Shown here: piece after piece, positions 33,746 through 42,778 of the stretch
Numbering within the stretch: position 1 is the stretch's first letter
Layout: each line of letters starts with the position of its first letter
Assembly: GCA_902789345.1 (NCBI GenBank)
Contig: CADANT010000003.1
Span: 1-64,000, forward strand
Reading direction: 5' to 3'
DNA length: 64,000 bases
Source: an uncultured Ruminococcus sp.
GTDB lineage: Bacteria; Bacillota; Clostridia; Oscillospirales; Acutalibacteraceae
The notes under the pieces: generated by a model
What the model saw: only the letters and a program-made list of their open reading frames with translations
What the model was told of the DNA's origin: nothing
Database searches by the model: none
Translations under genes and position numbers: made by a program

Positions 33746-35545
33746 TTAATTTTCTTTTTTCTTTGCGGACTTGTTCTTTATGTACACAACAGTTGTACCA
33801 AGTACAAGCGCAAGAGCCATACCGGAAACCCAGATGAATACTGTTTGGTTATCATCGGCAGGTGCTGAAACCTCGCCAAATGTGTAACCTGTAACAGGTG
33901 AACCTGATGTTTTGTCAGCTGTCTGAACTGTTGTAACAGTTGCAGTTGCTGTTGCTGTTGTGGAAGTTGCATTGCCTGAAACAGTTGTTGACTGAGAATC
34001 CAGTCTAGCAGCTGCCTGCTCAAGTGCCTTAACAAGATCATCAGAAATCTCGCCTGTTACTTCCATATCACAGTTAGCCTGTGCTGTTTTAATGGCTGTA
34101 ATTGTGTCCTCGTCATATACGCCTGATGCCTTGCTTAGGTAGCCAAGCTTTACAAGAAGTCCCTGAACTTTGTCAATCTGCTCTTGTGTATACTGACCTT
34201 CAACCTGCTTTGCAATAGCAGCATCGGACATTAGGACATCGTACTGCTCCTGAGTAATGAAATCCTCAGCGCTCATATCTGAAGCTGCAAAATAATCATG
34301 CAGTGCAGCAAGTGTTGCATCGTCAAGCACACCTGTAATTTCACCTGTGTAGTAACCAAGAGCTGTTAGTCTTGTCTGCATATCTGCAATTTCTGTGCAG
34401 TTTTCAACATCGTTCTCACCGTATGTAATTACGCCGTCCTCCAGTGGAGTTGGTGGTAGAGTAGGTGCTTCTGTAGGAGCCTCGGTTGCTTTCTCAGTTG
34501 GTGCCTCAGTTGCCTTCTCTGTAGGTGCTTCGGTTGCCTCAGTCGCCTCTGTAGGAGCTTCTGTTAGCTTCTCTGTAGGTGCTTCGGTTGCTTCTGTAGG
34601 AGCCTCTGTAGGTTCTTTTTTATCATTGTTGGATGTATCTGCTCCATTTTTACTTGGAGCATTGTCACTTTTGATTGCGCCCATAAATTCCGGACCAACT
34701 ATACCGTCAACTTCGATGTTAGCATCTTTCTGGAATTCTTTTACGCAAGCTGCTGTGTATGTGCCATAATAACCTGTAACTTCGTCATCAAAGTAGCCAA
34801 GCTTCTTTAGTAGCTTCTGAACTTCTTTTACTCTGTCGCCCTGTGAGCCTACCTTCAAGAAGCTGCTTGAGCCGTTTGAAGAACCGTTGCCCTTTGAAGA
34901 TGAGCTAGAAGAATAATCAGTTACTTCGTATGAGCTTTCAGGCGGCTCTTTATCTGATCTTCCCAAAGAGTCGAATGAGTAAGTTACACCGTCAATAGTT
35001 CTTGATGTGCTGTCAATATACTCACCGTTTTCATAGTAGAAAGATTCACCGTCGAACTTAACCCATCCGCTTTCAGGATAGCTTACGCCGACAATCTTGT
35101 ACCACTCAACCCAGTTTACAGCACTTAGATCACCGTAGATAATACCCCAGTTTGTACCGCGGGCATCAATAGCGTTGCCGCTACCTACATAAATACCTAC
35201 ATGACCCGGCATGTGTAAGCCAAGACCGTGAATATTTGGAATACCGTTTGAAACATAACCCCAGTCAAGACCTGCTGACTGCGAGCTTGAAACCATATCT
35301 GTACGAACACCGCCTACGCCGTTGTAGCTGCAGATCAAACCTGAACAGTCAACTGCGCCGTATGAAGCTCCGCCCCATACATAAGGCCATCCCTCGTTAT
35401 AGGCGTTAAGAGCGTATGCACATAAACCAATACCTGTACTGGTTTCTGCTGACATTGAAACTGTACCTACCGCTAACACTGAGAAAATCATTATAATTGA
35501 AAGCAATAGCGAAAGTACGACTTTTCCTTTACACTGCTTGTGCAT
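33746..35545 (-). CDS. Surface NlpC/P60 cell-wall hydrolase with peptidoglycan-binding repeats
   Basis: 599 residues. Signal peptide 1-33; NlpC/P60 domain 36-150 with Cys67 in YGAVDCSGLICSY and His115 in MPGHVGIYV; a PG_binding_1 domain at ~227-293 (LKVGSQGDRVKEVQKLLKKLGYF); a Thr-Glu-Ala-Pro linker of repeated TEAPTEA units (~300-365); two more PG-binding-like domains (~378-440 and ~450-515); and a C-terminal membrane helix (~568-588) with a Lys tail. GSPVTG lies ~17 residues before that helix and may be a variant sorting motif, otherwise the protein is simply membrane-anchored. It probably cuts peptide stems at the wall. A WalR-type box lies 122 bp upstream. Confidence 0.88.
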   Translation of the reverse strand: MHKQCKGKVVLSLLLSIIMIFSVLAVGTVSMSAETSTGIGLCAYALNAYNEGWPYVWGGASYGAVDCSGLICSYNGVGGVRTDMVSSSQSAGLDWGYVSNGIPNIHGLGLHMPGHVGIYVGSGNAIDARGTNWGIIYGDLSAVNWVEWYKIVGVSYPESGWVKFDGESFYYENGEYIDSTSRTIDGVTYSFDSLGRSDKEPPESSYEVTDYSSSSSSKGNGSSNGSSSFLKVGSQGDRVKEVQKLLKKLGYFDDEVTGYYGTYTAACVKEFQKDANIEVDGIVGPEFMGAIKSDNAPSKNGADTSNNDKKEPTEAPTEATEAPTEKLTEAPTEATEATEAPTEKATEAPTEKATEAPTEAPTLPPTPLEDGVITYGENDVENCTEIADMQTRLTALGYYTGEITGVLDDATLAALHDYFAASDMSAEDFITQEQYDVLMSDAAIAKQVEGQYTQEQIDKVQGLLVKLGYLSKASGVYDEDTITAIKTAQANCDMEVTGEISDDLVKALEQAAARLDSQSTTVSGNATSTTATATATVTTVQTADKTSGSPVTGYTFGEVSAPADDNQTVFIWVSGMALALVLGTTVVYIKNKSAKKKEN

Positions 35546-35666
35546 TGGACTAAACCTCCTTGAATTTTGGACTTAATATCCTAAATGTTACAAAACAAAA
35601 CGGACATTACTGTCCAGTTGAATTTGTTACCGGATATGTATTTTTGCTGTAAATAAATTACAACTG

Positions 35667-35683
35667 GTAACAATTTAGTTACA
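35667..35683 (-). promoter_or_regulatory. WalR (YycF)-type box upstream of the wall hydrolase gene
   Basis: Minus-strand TGTAAC-TAAAT-TGTTAC fits the WalR consensus TGTWAH-N5-TGTWAH at every specified position. It lies 122 bp before the ATG of an NlpC/P60 gene, the kind of gene that WalR controls in other Firmicutes. Confidence 0.55.
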
Positions 35684-35989
35684 GTCTATCACACAGACAC
35701 ATAAATTGCAAGGATTTTTTCAAAATACTTCATATTAACTAAAATATTGGTTATGTGTATGGAATATTTTATGAAACATTCAGCAATTTACTGGTAAAAA
35801 TTAATTCATATTTTACCTGCAAATTTGTTTGAGAGTTATATTGCTTTTACCCAAACATCTGCATATATGTACTTATTTATTAAAAAATCCCCCAAATTTA
35901 ATTAAAATTGTTCAATTTTCGACCGACCGCCCGCTTTTACTATGTCGGCTATGGTTTTAATAAGCCATAAAATGTCAGCTTTATTGCAG

Positions 35990-36016
35990 CAAAAGGTTAC
36001 AATTTGTAACCTTTTG
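35990..36016. repeat. 27-bp perfect palindrome
   Basis: CAAAAGGTTACAA-T-TTGTAACCTTTTG: 13-bp arms around one base. No T-run on either side, so a protein-binding site or cryptic RNA hairpin is more likely than a terminator. It is about 450 bp from the nearest start codon (the NlpC/P60 gene). Confidence 0.7.
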
Positions 36017-36493
36017 TCTTTCAATGGAATTTACTAAGGTCTTTTTATTGGAAAATTATTAATGGTATATTTTATTTATTCTCAAATGTTGGTTTCTTAT
36101 TCATAATTTGAAGTTTTCTTTTTGTTTAAAAATACCCACCCAAAGAGCTTTAACTATTTTGCCTATATAATTACTCCACTATTTCAAAACCACTTGATTT
36201 AAGATTAGATACGGTACAAAGTGTATTCGTAGAAACAGCTGTGGCCAAAAAACAACTTATGCTGTTAAATCCCTCTATATATCGGTTAGTGCCGCAGTTT
36301 GGAAATATTCTATAGTCTATGTAAAATGAAATATAGCTTAACGTCTGTATGTATTTGTAACATCTTTAATTAATATTTTCATTCATAATTAACAAATATC
36401 CAAAAGCCAATGCCGTTACTTGTATATTTTCACTACAATAAGATATAAAAGCAAGGTTGTTATGAAATAATATGTACTTTTATATTAAAAAAA

Positions 36494-36606
36494 GAAAAAC
36501 TCCGCCGACTTGGCAGAGCTTCTTTGATGATAATAGAATTAAATCCTATACATAAGATAAAGAAAAAGGAGTAACTTAATCTCACTAAGTGTTTAATTAA
36601 CTTACT
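36494..36606 (-). ncRNA. Candidate ~110-nt small RNA
   Basis: A stand-alone transcription unit on the minus strand: promoter TTGACT (36635-36640), 16-bp spacer, TATTAT (36613-36618); no ORF with a start; and a Rho-independent terminator (CTCTGCC/GGCGGAG with TTTTTC, 36495-36518). The RNA body contains CTCCTTTTTC, which is complementary to Shine-Dalgarno sequences, as in many regulatory sRNAs. It fits no named RNA family that I can recall. Confidence 0.5.
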
Positions 36607-36612
36607 GTATTT

Positions 36613-36640
36613 ATAATACCACAGATTTGTAAAAAGTCAA
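36613..36640 (-). promoter_or_regulatory. Promoter of the candidate small RNA
   Basis: TTGACT and TATTAT with a 16-bp spacer on the minus strand. It lies about 200 bp after the uvrA stop, so the transcript is separate from uvrA. Confidence 0.6.
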
Positions 36641-36725
36641 TATGTTTTTGTTGTTTTTCAATAAAAATTTTAAATTCGTAAAAATAACTAACTCATTTTT
36701 GATATATGGCCATTTTTTCTACGCA

Positions 36726-36764
36726 CATCAAAAGCCCCCCACAAAAAAGGGTGCACTTTTGATG
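36726..36764 (-). terminator. Hairpin after uvrA
   Basis: CATCAAAAG and CTTTTGATG with an inner GCACCC/GGGGGC pairing form a long stem 74 bp after the uvrA stop, probably the uvrA terminator; no clear T-run. Confidence 0.6.
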
Positions 36765-36837
36765 TTATTTTGATGTTATTTTGTTGTTGTTTGCGTTGTA
36801 GTGGTACTTTACTATTTTGCAGTACGACACACCTAAA

Positions 36838-39675
36838 TTAATTATCCTCTTGCTTTGTAAGCAAAGGGGCTAAATACTTACCTGTATAGCTTTTTTCACA
36901 GGCAACTATTTCCTCAGGCGTTCCGCAGGCCACAACCGTACCACCTCTGTCGCCGCCCTCAGGTCCAATATCTATAATATGGTCTGCAGTCTTAATAAGA
37001 TCAAGATTATGCTCTATGACTATAACGGTATTTCCTCCGTCAACCAACTGCTGCAAAACCTGTATAAGCTTGTGAACATCTGCAATATGCAGTCCTGTTG
37101 TAGGCTCGTCTAAAAAATATACAGTTCGGCCTGTTGAACGCTTTGAAAGTTCAGTTGCCAGCTTTACCCTTTGAGCCTCGCCTCCCGAAAGGGTTGTAGC
37201 AGGCTGACCCAGTTTAATATATCCCAAACCTACTTCAAGCAGTGTTTTCAGCTTTCTGTAGATTTTAGGCATATTGGCAAAAAACTCTACCGCCTCTTCA
37301 ACAGTCATTTCCAATACATCATATATAGATTTGCCCTTATATTTTACCTGTAGGGTTTCGTGGTTGTAGCGCTTACCCTTACACACCTCACAAGGAACAT
37401 ATATGTCGGGTAAAAAATGCATTTCAATTTTTATAATACCGTCACCCTGGCAGGCCTCACAGCGTCCGCCCTTTACATTAAAGGAAAATCTGCCTGTGCC
37501 GTAGCCACGAATCTTTGCATCCTGCGTTGACGCAAAAAGCTCTCTTATGTCAGTAAACACCCCTGTATATGTGGCAGGGTTTGAGCGTGGCGTTCTGCCT
37601 ATTGGCGACTGGTCTATATTTATTACCTTGTCAAAATTTTCAATGCCTGTAATTTCTTTGAATTTTCCCGGTTGACATTTAGCACGGTTTAACTTTGAAG
37701 CTAAATACTTATAAAGAATTTCATTTACCAGTGACGATTTGCCGGAGCCGGACACGCCTGTTACACAAATAAACTTTCCTACAGGAAACTCTACATTTAT
37801 ATTCTTTAAATTATTCTGCCTTGCTCCTTTAACTACAAGCTTTGCACCTGTTCCCTTTCTGCGTTCTTCAGGCACCTCTATTTTTCGTGCGCCGCTTAGG
37901 TACTGACCTGTAATTGACTTTTTGCATTTCTTTATTTTATTAATATCACCACAGCATACAATTTCACCGCCGTGAATACCTGCACCCGGCCCTACATCTA
38001 CAATATAGTCGGCCGCATACATTGTGTCTTCGTCATGCTCAACTACAATTACCGTATTGCCTAAATCCCTAAGCTTTTCAAGAGTACCTATAAGCTTGTC
38101 GTTATCCCTTTGGTGCAAGCCTATGCTTGGCTCGTCCAAAATATAAAGCACACCCATTAAAAATGAACCGATTTGCGTAGCCAGCCTTATACGCTGACTT
38201 TCTCCGCCGCTTAATGTTCCGGATGCTCTTGAAAGTGTAAGGTAGTCAAGACCTACGCTGTTTAAAAATCCCAGTCTGTTCCTTATTTCCTTTAGGATAG
38301 GCTCAGCTATTGCCTGATCTCTTTCGTTAAAGTGCAAATTATTAATAAACTCCAACACCTCTACAACTGATTTTTCACAAAGGTCAGAAATATTAATATC
38401 ATTTACGGTTACAGCTAGGCTAACATCAGAAAGCCGTTTTCCGTGGCAGAACTTACAAGGCACTTCGCTCATATAAGACTGTATTTCTTCTTTAATCCAC
38501 TTGCTTTGGGTATTTTTAAACCTGCGTTCAAGATTATTGATAACACCCTCAAATTCTGTTTCATATGTTCCGTCACCGTAGTCTGTTCTGTGGCGAACAT
38601 AAAACTTTTCGCCCTTTGTTCCGTACAAAAGCACATCAATAATTTCAGGGGACAAATCCTTTAGAGGTGTATTAAGGTCAAAATTATAGTGATCCGCCAG
38701 TCCTTCAAAGTACATAGTGGCAATAGAACTGCCCTCCATAGCCCAGCCGCTTCCCTTTATACCGCCTTGGGCTATACTTTTGTCCCAGTCCGGAATTATC
38801 CTGTTGGGATCAATTCTCATAAAAACGCCTAAGCCTGTACAATGAGGGCAAGCACCCATTGGGTTGTTAAAGGAAAACATTCTTGGCGAAAGCTCTTCAA
38901 TGCTTACGCCGTGGTCCGGACAGGCATAGTTTTGTGAAAACAGCATATCCTCACCGTCTATTACATTTATAACTACTAAGCCGTCTGACAGTTTAGAAGC
39001 TATCTCTATAGAATCCGCTAGTCTTGGACGAATTTTTTCAGCTACAACAAGTCTGTCAACTACAATTTCAATAGTATGCTTTTGATTTTTTGACAGGGCT
39101 ATTTTTTCGGAAAGGTCGTATATAATGCCGTCTACCCTTGCTCTTACAAAGCCACCCTTTTGTGCCTTTTGCAGCACCTTTACATGCTCTCCCTTTTTTT
39201 CACGCACAACAGGGGACATAATTTGAATTTTTGTTTTTTCAGGCAGTTCCATTACCCTATCCACAATTTGGTCAACGGTTTGTTGCTTTATCTCTCTACC
39301 GCACACAGGGCAATGCGGCACGCCTACCCTTGCGTACAGCAAACGGAGGTAGTCGTATATTTCTGTTACTGTTCCTACGGTTGACCTTGGATTTTTTGAT
39401 GTAGTTTTTTGATCAATTGAAATTGCCGGGGAAAGGCCGTCTATGCTTTCAACATTCGGCTTTTCCATTTGTCCCAAAAACATTCTGGCATATGACGACA
39501 GGCTTTCTACATATCGTCTTTGTCCCTCGGCATAAATTGTATCAAATGCCAAAGATGATTTACCTGAACCTGACAGACCTGTAATAACTACAAGCTTATC
39601 TCTGGGAATTTCAACATCAACATTTTTCAGGTTATGTTCCTTTGCTCCCTTTATAATAATCTTCTTATTTTGCAT
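36838..39675 (-). CDS. uvrA: Excinuclease ABC subunit A
   Basis: 945 residues, the DNA-damage recognition ATPase of nucleotide excision repair. Two ABC modules with Walker [10 protein letters not shown] (residues ~33-41) and GVSGSGKSS (~640-648), signature motifs [12 protein letters not shown] and [12 protein letters not shown], and two zinc modules (CPVCGR and [11 protein letters not shown]...[10 protein letters not shown]). Length is normal and all motifs are intact. A LexA-like box overlaps its promoter. uvrB and uvrC are not here. Confidence 0.98.
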   Translation of the reverse strand: MQNKKIIIKGAKEHNLKNVDVEIPRDKLVVITGLSGSGKSSLAFDTIYAEGQRRYVESLSSYARMFLGQMEKPNVESIDGLSPAISIDQKTTSKNPRSTVGTVTEIYDYLRLLYARVGVPHCPVCGREIKQQTVDQIVDRVMELPEKTKIQIMSPVVREKKGEHVKVLQKAQKGGFVRARVDGIIYDLSEKIALSKNQKHTIEIVVDRLVVAEKIRPRLADSIEIASKLSDGLVVINVIDGEDMLFSQNYACPDHGVSIEELSPRMFSFNNPMGACPHCTGLGVFMRIDPNRIIPDWDKSIAQGGIKGSGWAMEGSSIATMYFEGLADHYNFDLNTPLKDLSPEIIDVLLYGTKGEKFYVRHRTDYGDGTYETEFEGVINNLERRFKNTQSKWIKEEIQSYMSEVPCKFCHGKRLSDVSLAVTVNDINISDLCEKSVVEVLEFINNLHFNERDQAIAEPILKEIRNRLGFLNSVGLDYLTLSRASGTLSGGESQRIRLATQIGSFLMGVLYILDEPSIGLHQRDNDKLIGTLEKLRDLGNTVIVVEHDEDTMYAADYIVDVGPGAGIHGGEIVCCGDINKIKKCKKSITGQYLSGARKIEVPEERRKGTGAKLVVKGARQNNLKNINVEFPVGKFICVTGVSGSGKSSLVNEILYKYLASKLNRAKCQPGKFKEITGIENFDKVINIDQSPIGRTPRSNPATYTGVFTDIRELFASTQDAKIRGYGTGRFSFNVKGGRCEACQGDGIIKIEMHFLPDIYVPCEVCKGKRYNHETLQVKYKGKSIYDVLEMTVEEAVEFFANMPKIYRKLKTLLEVGLGYIKLGQPATTLSGGEAQRVKLATELSKRSTGRTVYFLDEPTTGLHIADVHKLIQVLQQLVDGGNTVIVIEHNLDLIKTADHIIDIGPEGGDRGGTVVACGTPEEIVACEKSYTGKYLAPLLTKQEDN

Positions 39676-39746
39676 AACTACTCCTTTAGCTTATACAAAT
39701 ACTGTTTGCTGACAGATTTAGTATTGAGCTATTAACTGTAAATATA

Positions 39747-39775
39747 CGAACACAATTTCGCTTGTTGCTATTATA
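39747..39775 (-). promoter_or_regulatory. LexA-like SOS box and -10 element of uvrA
   Basis: CGAACACAATTTCG (39747-39760) matches 12 of 14 positions of the Firmicute LexA consensus CGAACRNRYGTTYG. It lies immediately after a TATAAT (39770-39775, minus) where it would block initiation. uvrA is a classical SOS gene. Confidence 0.5.
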
Positions 39776-39866
39776 TCACAAGTTAATTTATAATTCACCA
39801 TATTTATTTAATTTTTTACTAAGCAGTTATGTGGATATACTTTTTTCTTATTTGTGAAGTGGTTCA

Positions 39867-40517
39867 CTACAACAGCTTACTTCTCATTTTCTCCAGTATT
39901 TTTTTCTCTCTGCGTGACACCTGTACCTGTGACATATTCAGAATTTTCCCTGCCTCGGTTTGGGTTTTGTTTTTAAAAAACCTAAGTGTAATAAGCTGTT
40001 TATCTGTTTCGTTCAGTTCGCCTATTATTTGTCTGAGTGCCATTATTTCCGTAAGCCTCTCCTCCGGCGGCAGCACAGGAATATCCAGCTGTCTTTCTCC
40101 GTTTTCATCCTCACAGGTTAGTGAAAGTGGCTGTGTGCCTGCGTTTATAGCCTCGGCAATCTGCTGTGGGTCTATTCCCATTAATTCTGAAATTTGCCCT
40201 AAGGTAGGCTCATAGCCTTGCTTATCTCTAAACTCTTTTACAGTTCTGTTTACTTTCATAGAAAGCTCTTTTAGACTTCTGCTTACCTTTACAGTGCCGC
40301 CGTCACGAAACAGTCGGCGTATTTCTCCCAGTATAACAGGCACTGCGTATGTGGAAAAGCACAGTCCACGCTCTTTGTCAAAATTATCAACAGCCTTTAC
40401 AAGCCCTACACAGCCTGCACTGTAAAGGTCATCGTATTCAATTCCTTTTCCTTTAAAGCGCGCGGCACAGGCGTGTACAAGTCCTAAATTACTTTCAATA
40501 AAATCATCTCTGTTCAT
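39867..40517 (-). CDS. sigF: Forespore sigma factor sigma-F
   Basis: 216 residues, sigma-70 family. Region 2 has YDDLYSAGCVGLVKAVDNFD and FSTYAVPVILGEIRRLFRD; region 3 has KVSRSLKELSMKVNR and EPTLGQISELMGI; region 4 ends QTEAGKILNMSQVQVSRREKKILEKMR. It is the early forespore sigma factor, third in a canonical spoIIA operon whose genes overlap by 4 bp each. Its presence shows that the organism belongs to an endospore-forming lineage. Confidence 0.96.
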   Translation of the reverse strand: MNRDDFIESNLGLVHACAARFKGKGIEYDDLYSAGCVGLVKAVDNFDKERGLCFSTYAVPVILGEIRRLFRDGGTVKVSRSLKELSMKVNRTVKEFRDKQGYEPTLGQISELMGIDPQQIAEAINAGTQPLSLTCEDENGERQLDIPVLPPEERLTEIMALRQIIGELNETDKQLITLRFFKNKTQTEAGKILNMSQVQVSRREKKILEKMRSKLL

Positions 40518-40963
40518 ATTGAATCTCTTGCAGAGAACCGTGGCATTATGTATTTTTCCATTGTTACCGTTGTTCCCCTGCCGGGTTTTGATGTAACTTT
40601 TACCTTATCCATAAAGCTTTGCATAACGGCAAAGCCTAAGCCTGCCCGCTCACTGCCGCCGGTAGTAAACATAGGCTCCATTGCCTGCTGAATATTTTCT
40701 ATGCCTACACCTTTGTCTTTTACTTGGATTATCACTTTTCCTCCCTCGATTATTTGCACTTTAATATGTACATCACCTATGGTGTTGCTGTAACCGTGAA
40801 CAATAGCATTTGTTACCGCCTCTGAAACTGCTGTTTTTATATCGGACAGCTCTGCTATGGTAGGATCAAGCTGTAATATAAAACCCGACACTGCACTGCG
40901 GGCAAATGCCTCGTTACAGCTTTTGCTGTCAAAGCAAATTTTCATTTCGTTTATTACATTCAT
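40514..40963 (-). CDS. spoIIAB: Anti-sigma-F factor and kinase SpoIIAB
   Basis: 149 residues of GHKL-type ATPase fold: the N-box EAVTNAIVHGY (residues ~45-55), the G1 box VKDKGVGIENI and the G2 box GGSERAGLGFAVMQSF. It holds sigma-F inactive in the predivisional cell and phosphorylates SpoIIAA. Overlaps of 4 bp with both neighbours indicate translational coupling and balanced synthesis. Confidence 0.96.
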   Translation of the reverse strand: MNVINEMKICFDSKSCNEAFARSAVSGFILQLDPTIAELSDIKTAVSEAVTNAIVHGYSNTIGDVHIKVQIIEGGKVIIQVKDKGVGIENIQQAMEPMFTTGGSERAGLGFAVMQSFMDKVKVTSKPGRGTTVTMEKYIMPRFSARDSI

Positions 40964-41289
40964 TTTAATGCTTCCTTTCCTTTGTACTCTAAAACCCCCA
41001 AAGAGCCTATTCCGGACAAATCTATAAGTCTTTTTAAATGCGGCGGCACATTACAAACCAAAACCGTACCGCCTATAAGCCGCATAAGCCTATAGCGCCC
41101 CATTATAAGACCTATACCGGAGCTGTCCATAAACTGAACGGCGGAATAGTCAAGCCTTAGCAGTGTTGGGTGGTGTTTTTCAATTAGAGCGTCAATTTCT
41201 TTACGCATTTCTCTGGCTGTGTGGTGGTCTATGTCACCCAAAAGCATAGCAGTAAGCTCCCCTTGGGATAAAATTACCTGCACATACAT
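40960..41289 (-). CDS. spoIIAA: Anti-sigma-F factor antagonist SpoIIAA
   Basis: About 109 residues of STAS fold. DYSAVQFMDSSGIGLIMGRY contains the phosphorylated serine; SRGE-type N-terminus MYVQVILSQGELTAML. ATG at 41287-41289 was preferred (GAGGAAA upstream) over ATG at 41296-41298. When dephosphorylated it displaces SpoIIAB from sigma-F. First gene of the spoIIA operon. In other spore formers this operon is read by sigma-H; I did not find a clear sigma-H site. Confidence 0.94.
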   Translation of the reverse strand: MYVQVILSQGELTAMLLGDIDHHTAREMRKEIDALIEKHHPTLLRLDYSAVQFMDSSGIGLIMGRYRLMRLIGGTVLVCNVPPHLKRLIDLSGIGSLGVLEYKGKEALK

Positions 41290-41345
41290 TTTCCTCATTC
41301 CTTTATTTTTAACATTTTTCCGCAAAATATACCTAACTAAACAAA

Positions 41346-41373
41346 AAATCTTCCACCCTAAGGCAGAAGATTT
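41346..41373 (-). terminator. Terminator between folC and spoIIA
   Basis: AAATCTTC and GAAGATTT (8 bp) around a 12-nt loop with a further TTTTG on the minus strand, 86 bp after the folC stop. Confidence 0.75.
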
Positions 41374-41458
41374 CTATCATAAAATATTCTGTTTTGTTTA
41401 TAGGTAATTGCAAAATCCTCTGTAGTAAAATTTTACAATACTTCCCGTAAAAAATTTA

Positions 41459-42778
41459 TCAATTTTCAATGTCGATTAAAACATTTTTATTGTGCTTTTT
41501 AAGACAGCGTACAATCAGCGGACGAAGCTGTGAGGCAAGATATAACGAGCCGCACACAATTACCGCACCGTCGTCGCCTGCTATATTCAAAGCCTTTTCA
41601 ATAGCGTCGGTAAAGCTATCCATAGGATAAACAATATCAAAAAATTTAACAGCCTTTTCTGCTAAGTCTTCACTGCTTTGCTTGCGTGGATTGTCCGGCT
41701 CTAGGGTTATAACTGTATCAATAAGGCCGTCCAAATATTCCAAAGATGAATTACTGTCTTTATCCTTTAGCATACCCATTATACAAACTATTTTTTTGCC
41801 ACGCAGGTATCTTCTTATGGCAACAGAAAGTGCCTCCATACCGTTAGGGTTATGTGCGCCGTCAATAAGAACTGTAGGCTCTTTACATAGAAGCTCCAGT
41901 CTTGCAGGCATTTCTGCCTTTGCAAAACCGTCTTTTAGATTTTCGTCTGTAATATTAAAACCACAACGATTTCTAAGTATTTCTACAGCAGAAATGGCAA
42001 GAGCCGCATTTTTCAGTTGGTGGTCGCCAATTAGGTGAATTAATAGCTCATTATTTTTATAAAGCATTTTTGTATATTCAATAGTCATTTCAACAGCTTG
42101 AAGCGGCAGTGTATCTGCATATACAAGATTATTTTCTTTTTCATGTGCTGTTTTTGCAATAACATCATCGGCCGCATCACCCTGAGGGTAATATACGGTA
42201 TTCCCGTTTGGCTTAATTATGCCTGCCTTTTGCCCTGCAATTTCTTCTATAGTATTGCCAAGCACCGCTGTGTGGTCATAGCTTATAGCTGTAATAACAG
42301 AAACAAGGGTATTCTTAACAACATTTGTACAGTCAAGCAAACCACCCATACCTGTTTCCAACACTACAACATCACAATCGGATTCTGCAAAATATTTAAA
42401 GGCAAGTGCTGTAATATATTCAAACTCTGTTATAATTACGCCCTGCTTTTTAAGTTCTTCAAGTAGAGGATATGTTTCCTCTACACATTTTGCAAGGCTA
42501 TCTTTTTCTATCATCTTATTGTCAATTTGTATTCTCTCTCTAAAATCAATTATATAAGGAGATATAAACAAGCCGGTTTTGTAGCCGGCGCTTTTAAGCA
42601 CAGCCGCAATCATTTTGCTTGTAGAACCTTTGCCGTTAGTGCCGGCAATATGTACAAACTTAAGCTTATCTTGAGGATTGCCCATAGCGTCAAGAAATTT
42701 TAGTATTCTGTCCAGTCCCGGGCGTGACCCAAAAAGCATTAACGAATTAATTTTATCAAGTGCCTGTAAATATGTCAT
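41459..42778 (-). CDS. folC: Bifunctional folylpolyglutamate / dihydrofolate synthase
   Basis: 439 residues of the Mur-ligase superfamily, adding glutamate to folates. P-loop HIAGTNGKGSTSKMIA (residues ~43-58), TGLFISPYI, ETGMGGLLDCTN, ITAISYDHTAVLG and LIDGAHNPNGM. Folate polyglutamates are the working cofactors of fhs, metF and metH in this window. Its start overlaps the end of the rsmI gene by 4 bp, so the set methyltransferase-rsmI-folC is one transcript. Confidence 0.95.
   Translation of the reverse strand: MTYLQALDKINSLMLFGSRPGLDRILKFLDAMGNPQDKLKFVHIAGTNGKGSTSKMIAAVLKSAGYKTGLFISPYIIDFRERIQIDNKMIEKDSLAKCVEETYPLLEELKKQGVIITEFEYITALAFKYFAESDCDVVVLETGMGGLLDCTNVVKNTLVSVITAISYDHTAVLGNTIEEIAGQKAGIIKPNGNTVYYPQGDAADDVIAKTAHEKENNLVYADTLPLQAVEMTIEYTKMLYKNNELLIHLIGDHQLKNAALAISAVEILRNRCGFNITDENLKDGFAKAEMPARLELLCKEPTVLIDGAHNPNGMEALSVAIRRYLRGKKIVCIMGMLKDKDSNSSLEYLDGLIDTVITLEPDNPRKQSSEDLAEKAVKFFDIVYPMDSFTDAIEKALNIAGDDGAVIVCGSLYLASQLRPLIVRCLKKHNKNVLIDIEN

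Larger units (their letters stand above)
35546..36837. other. 1.3-kb region without a convincing protein gene
   Basis: AT-rich. It contains the WalR box (35667-35683), a perfect 27-bp palindrome (35990-36016), a candidate small RNA unit (36494-36640) and a large hairpin (36726-36764). A 67-codon open frame without ATG on the minus strand (about 36169-36372) ends LKSSGFEIVE and could be a gene remnant. No ORF with a start and ribosome site was found. Confidence 0.55.

Noticed and set aside
33868..33900. Classical LPxTG sortase signal in the NlpC protein
   Set aside because: Only GSPVTG is present, 17 residues before the membrane helix; without a known sortase of matching specificity I do not call it.
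34395..34769. 124-codon plus-strand ORF rich in VGASVGAS
   Set aside because: It is the shadow of the TEAPTEA linker of the NlpC/P60 gene on the other strand.
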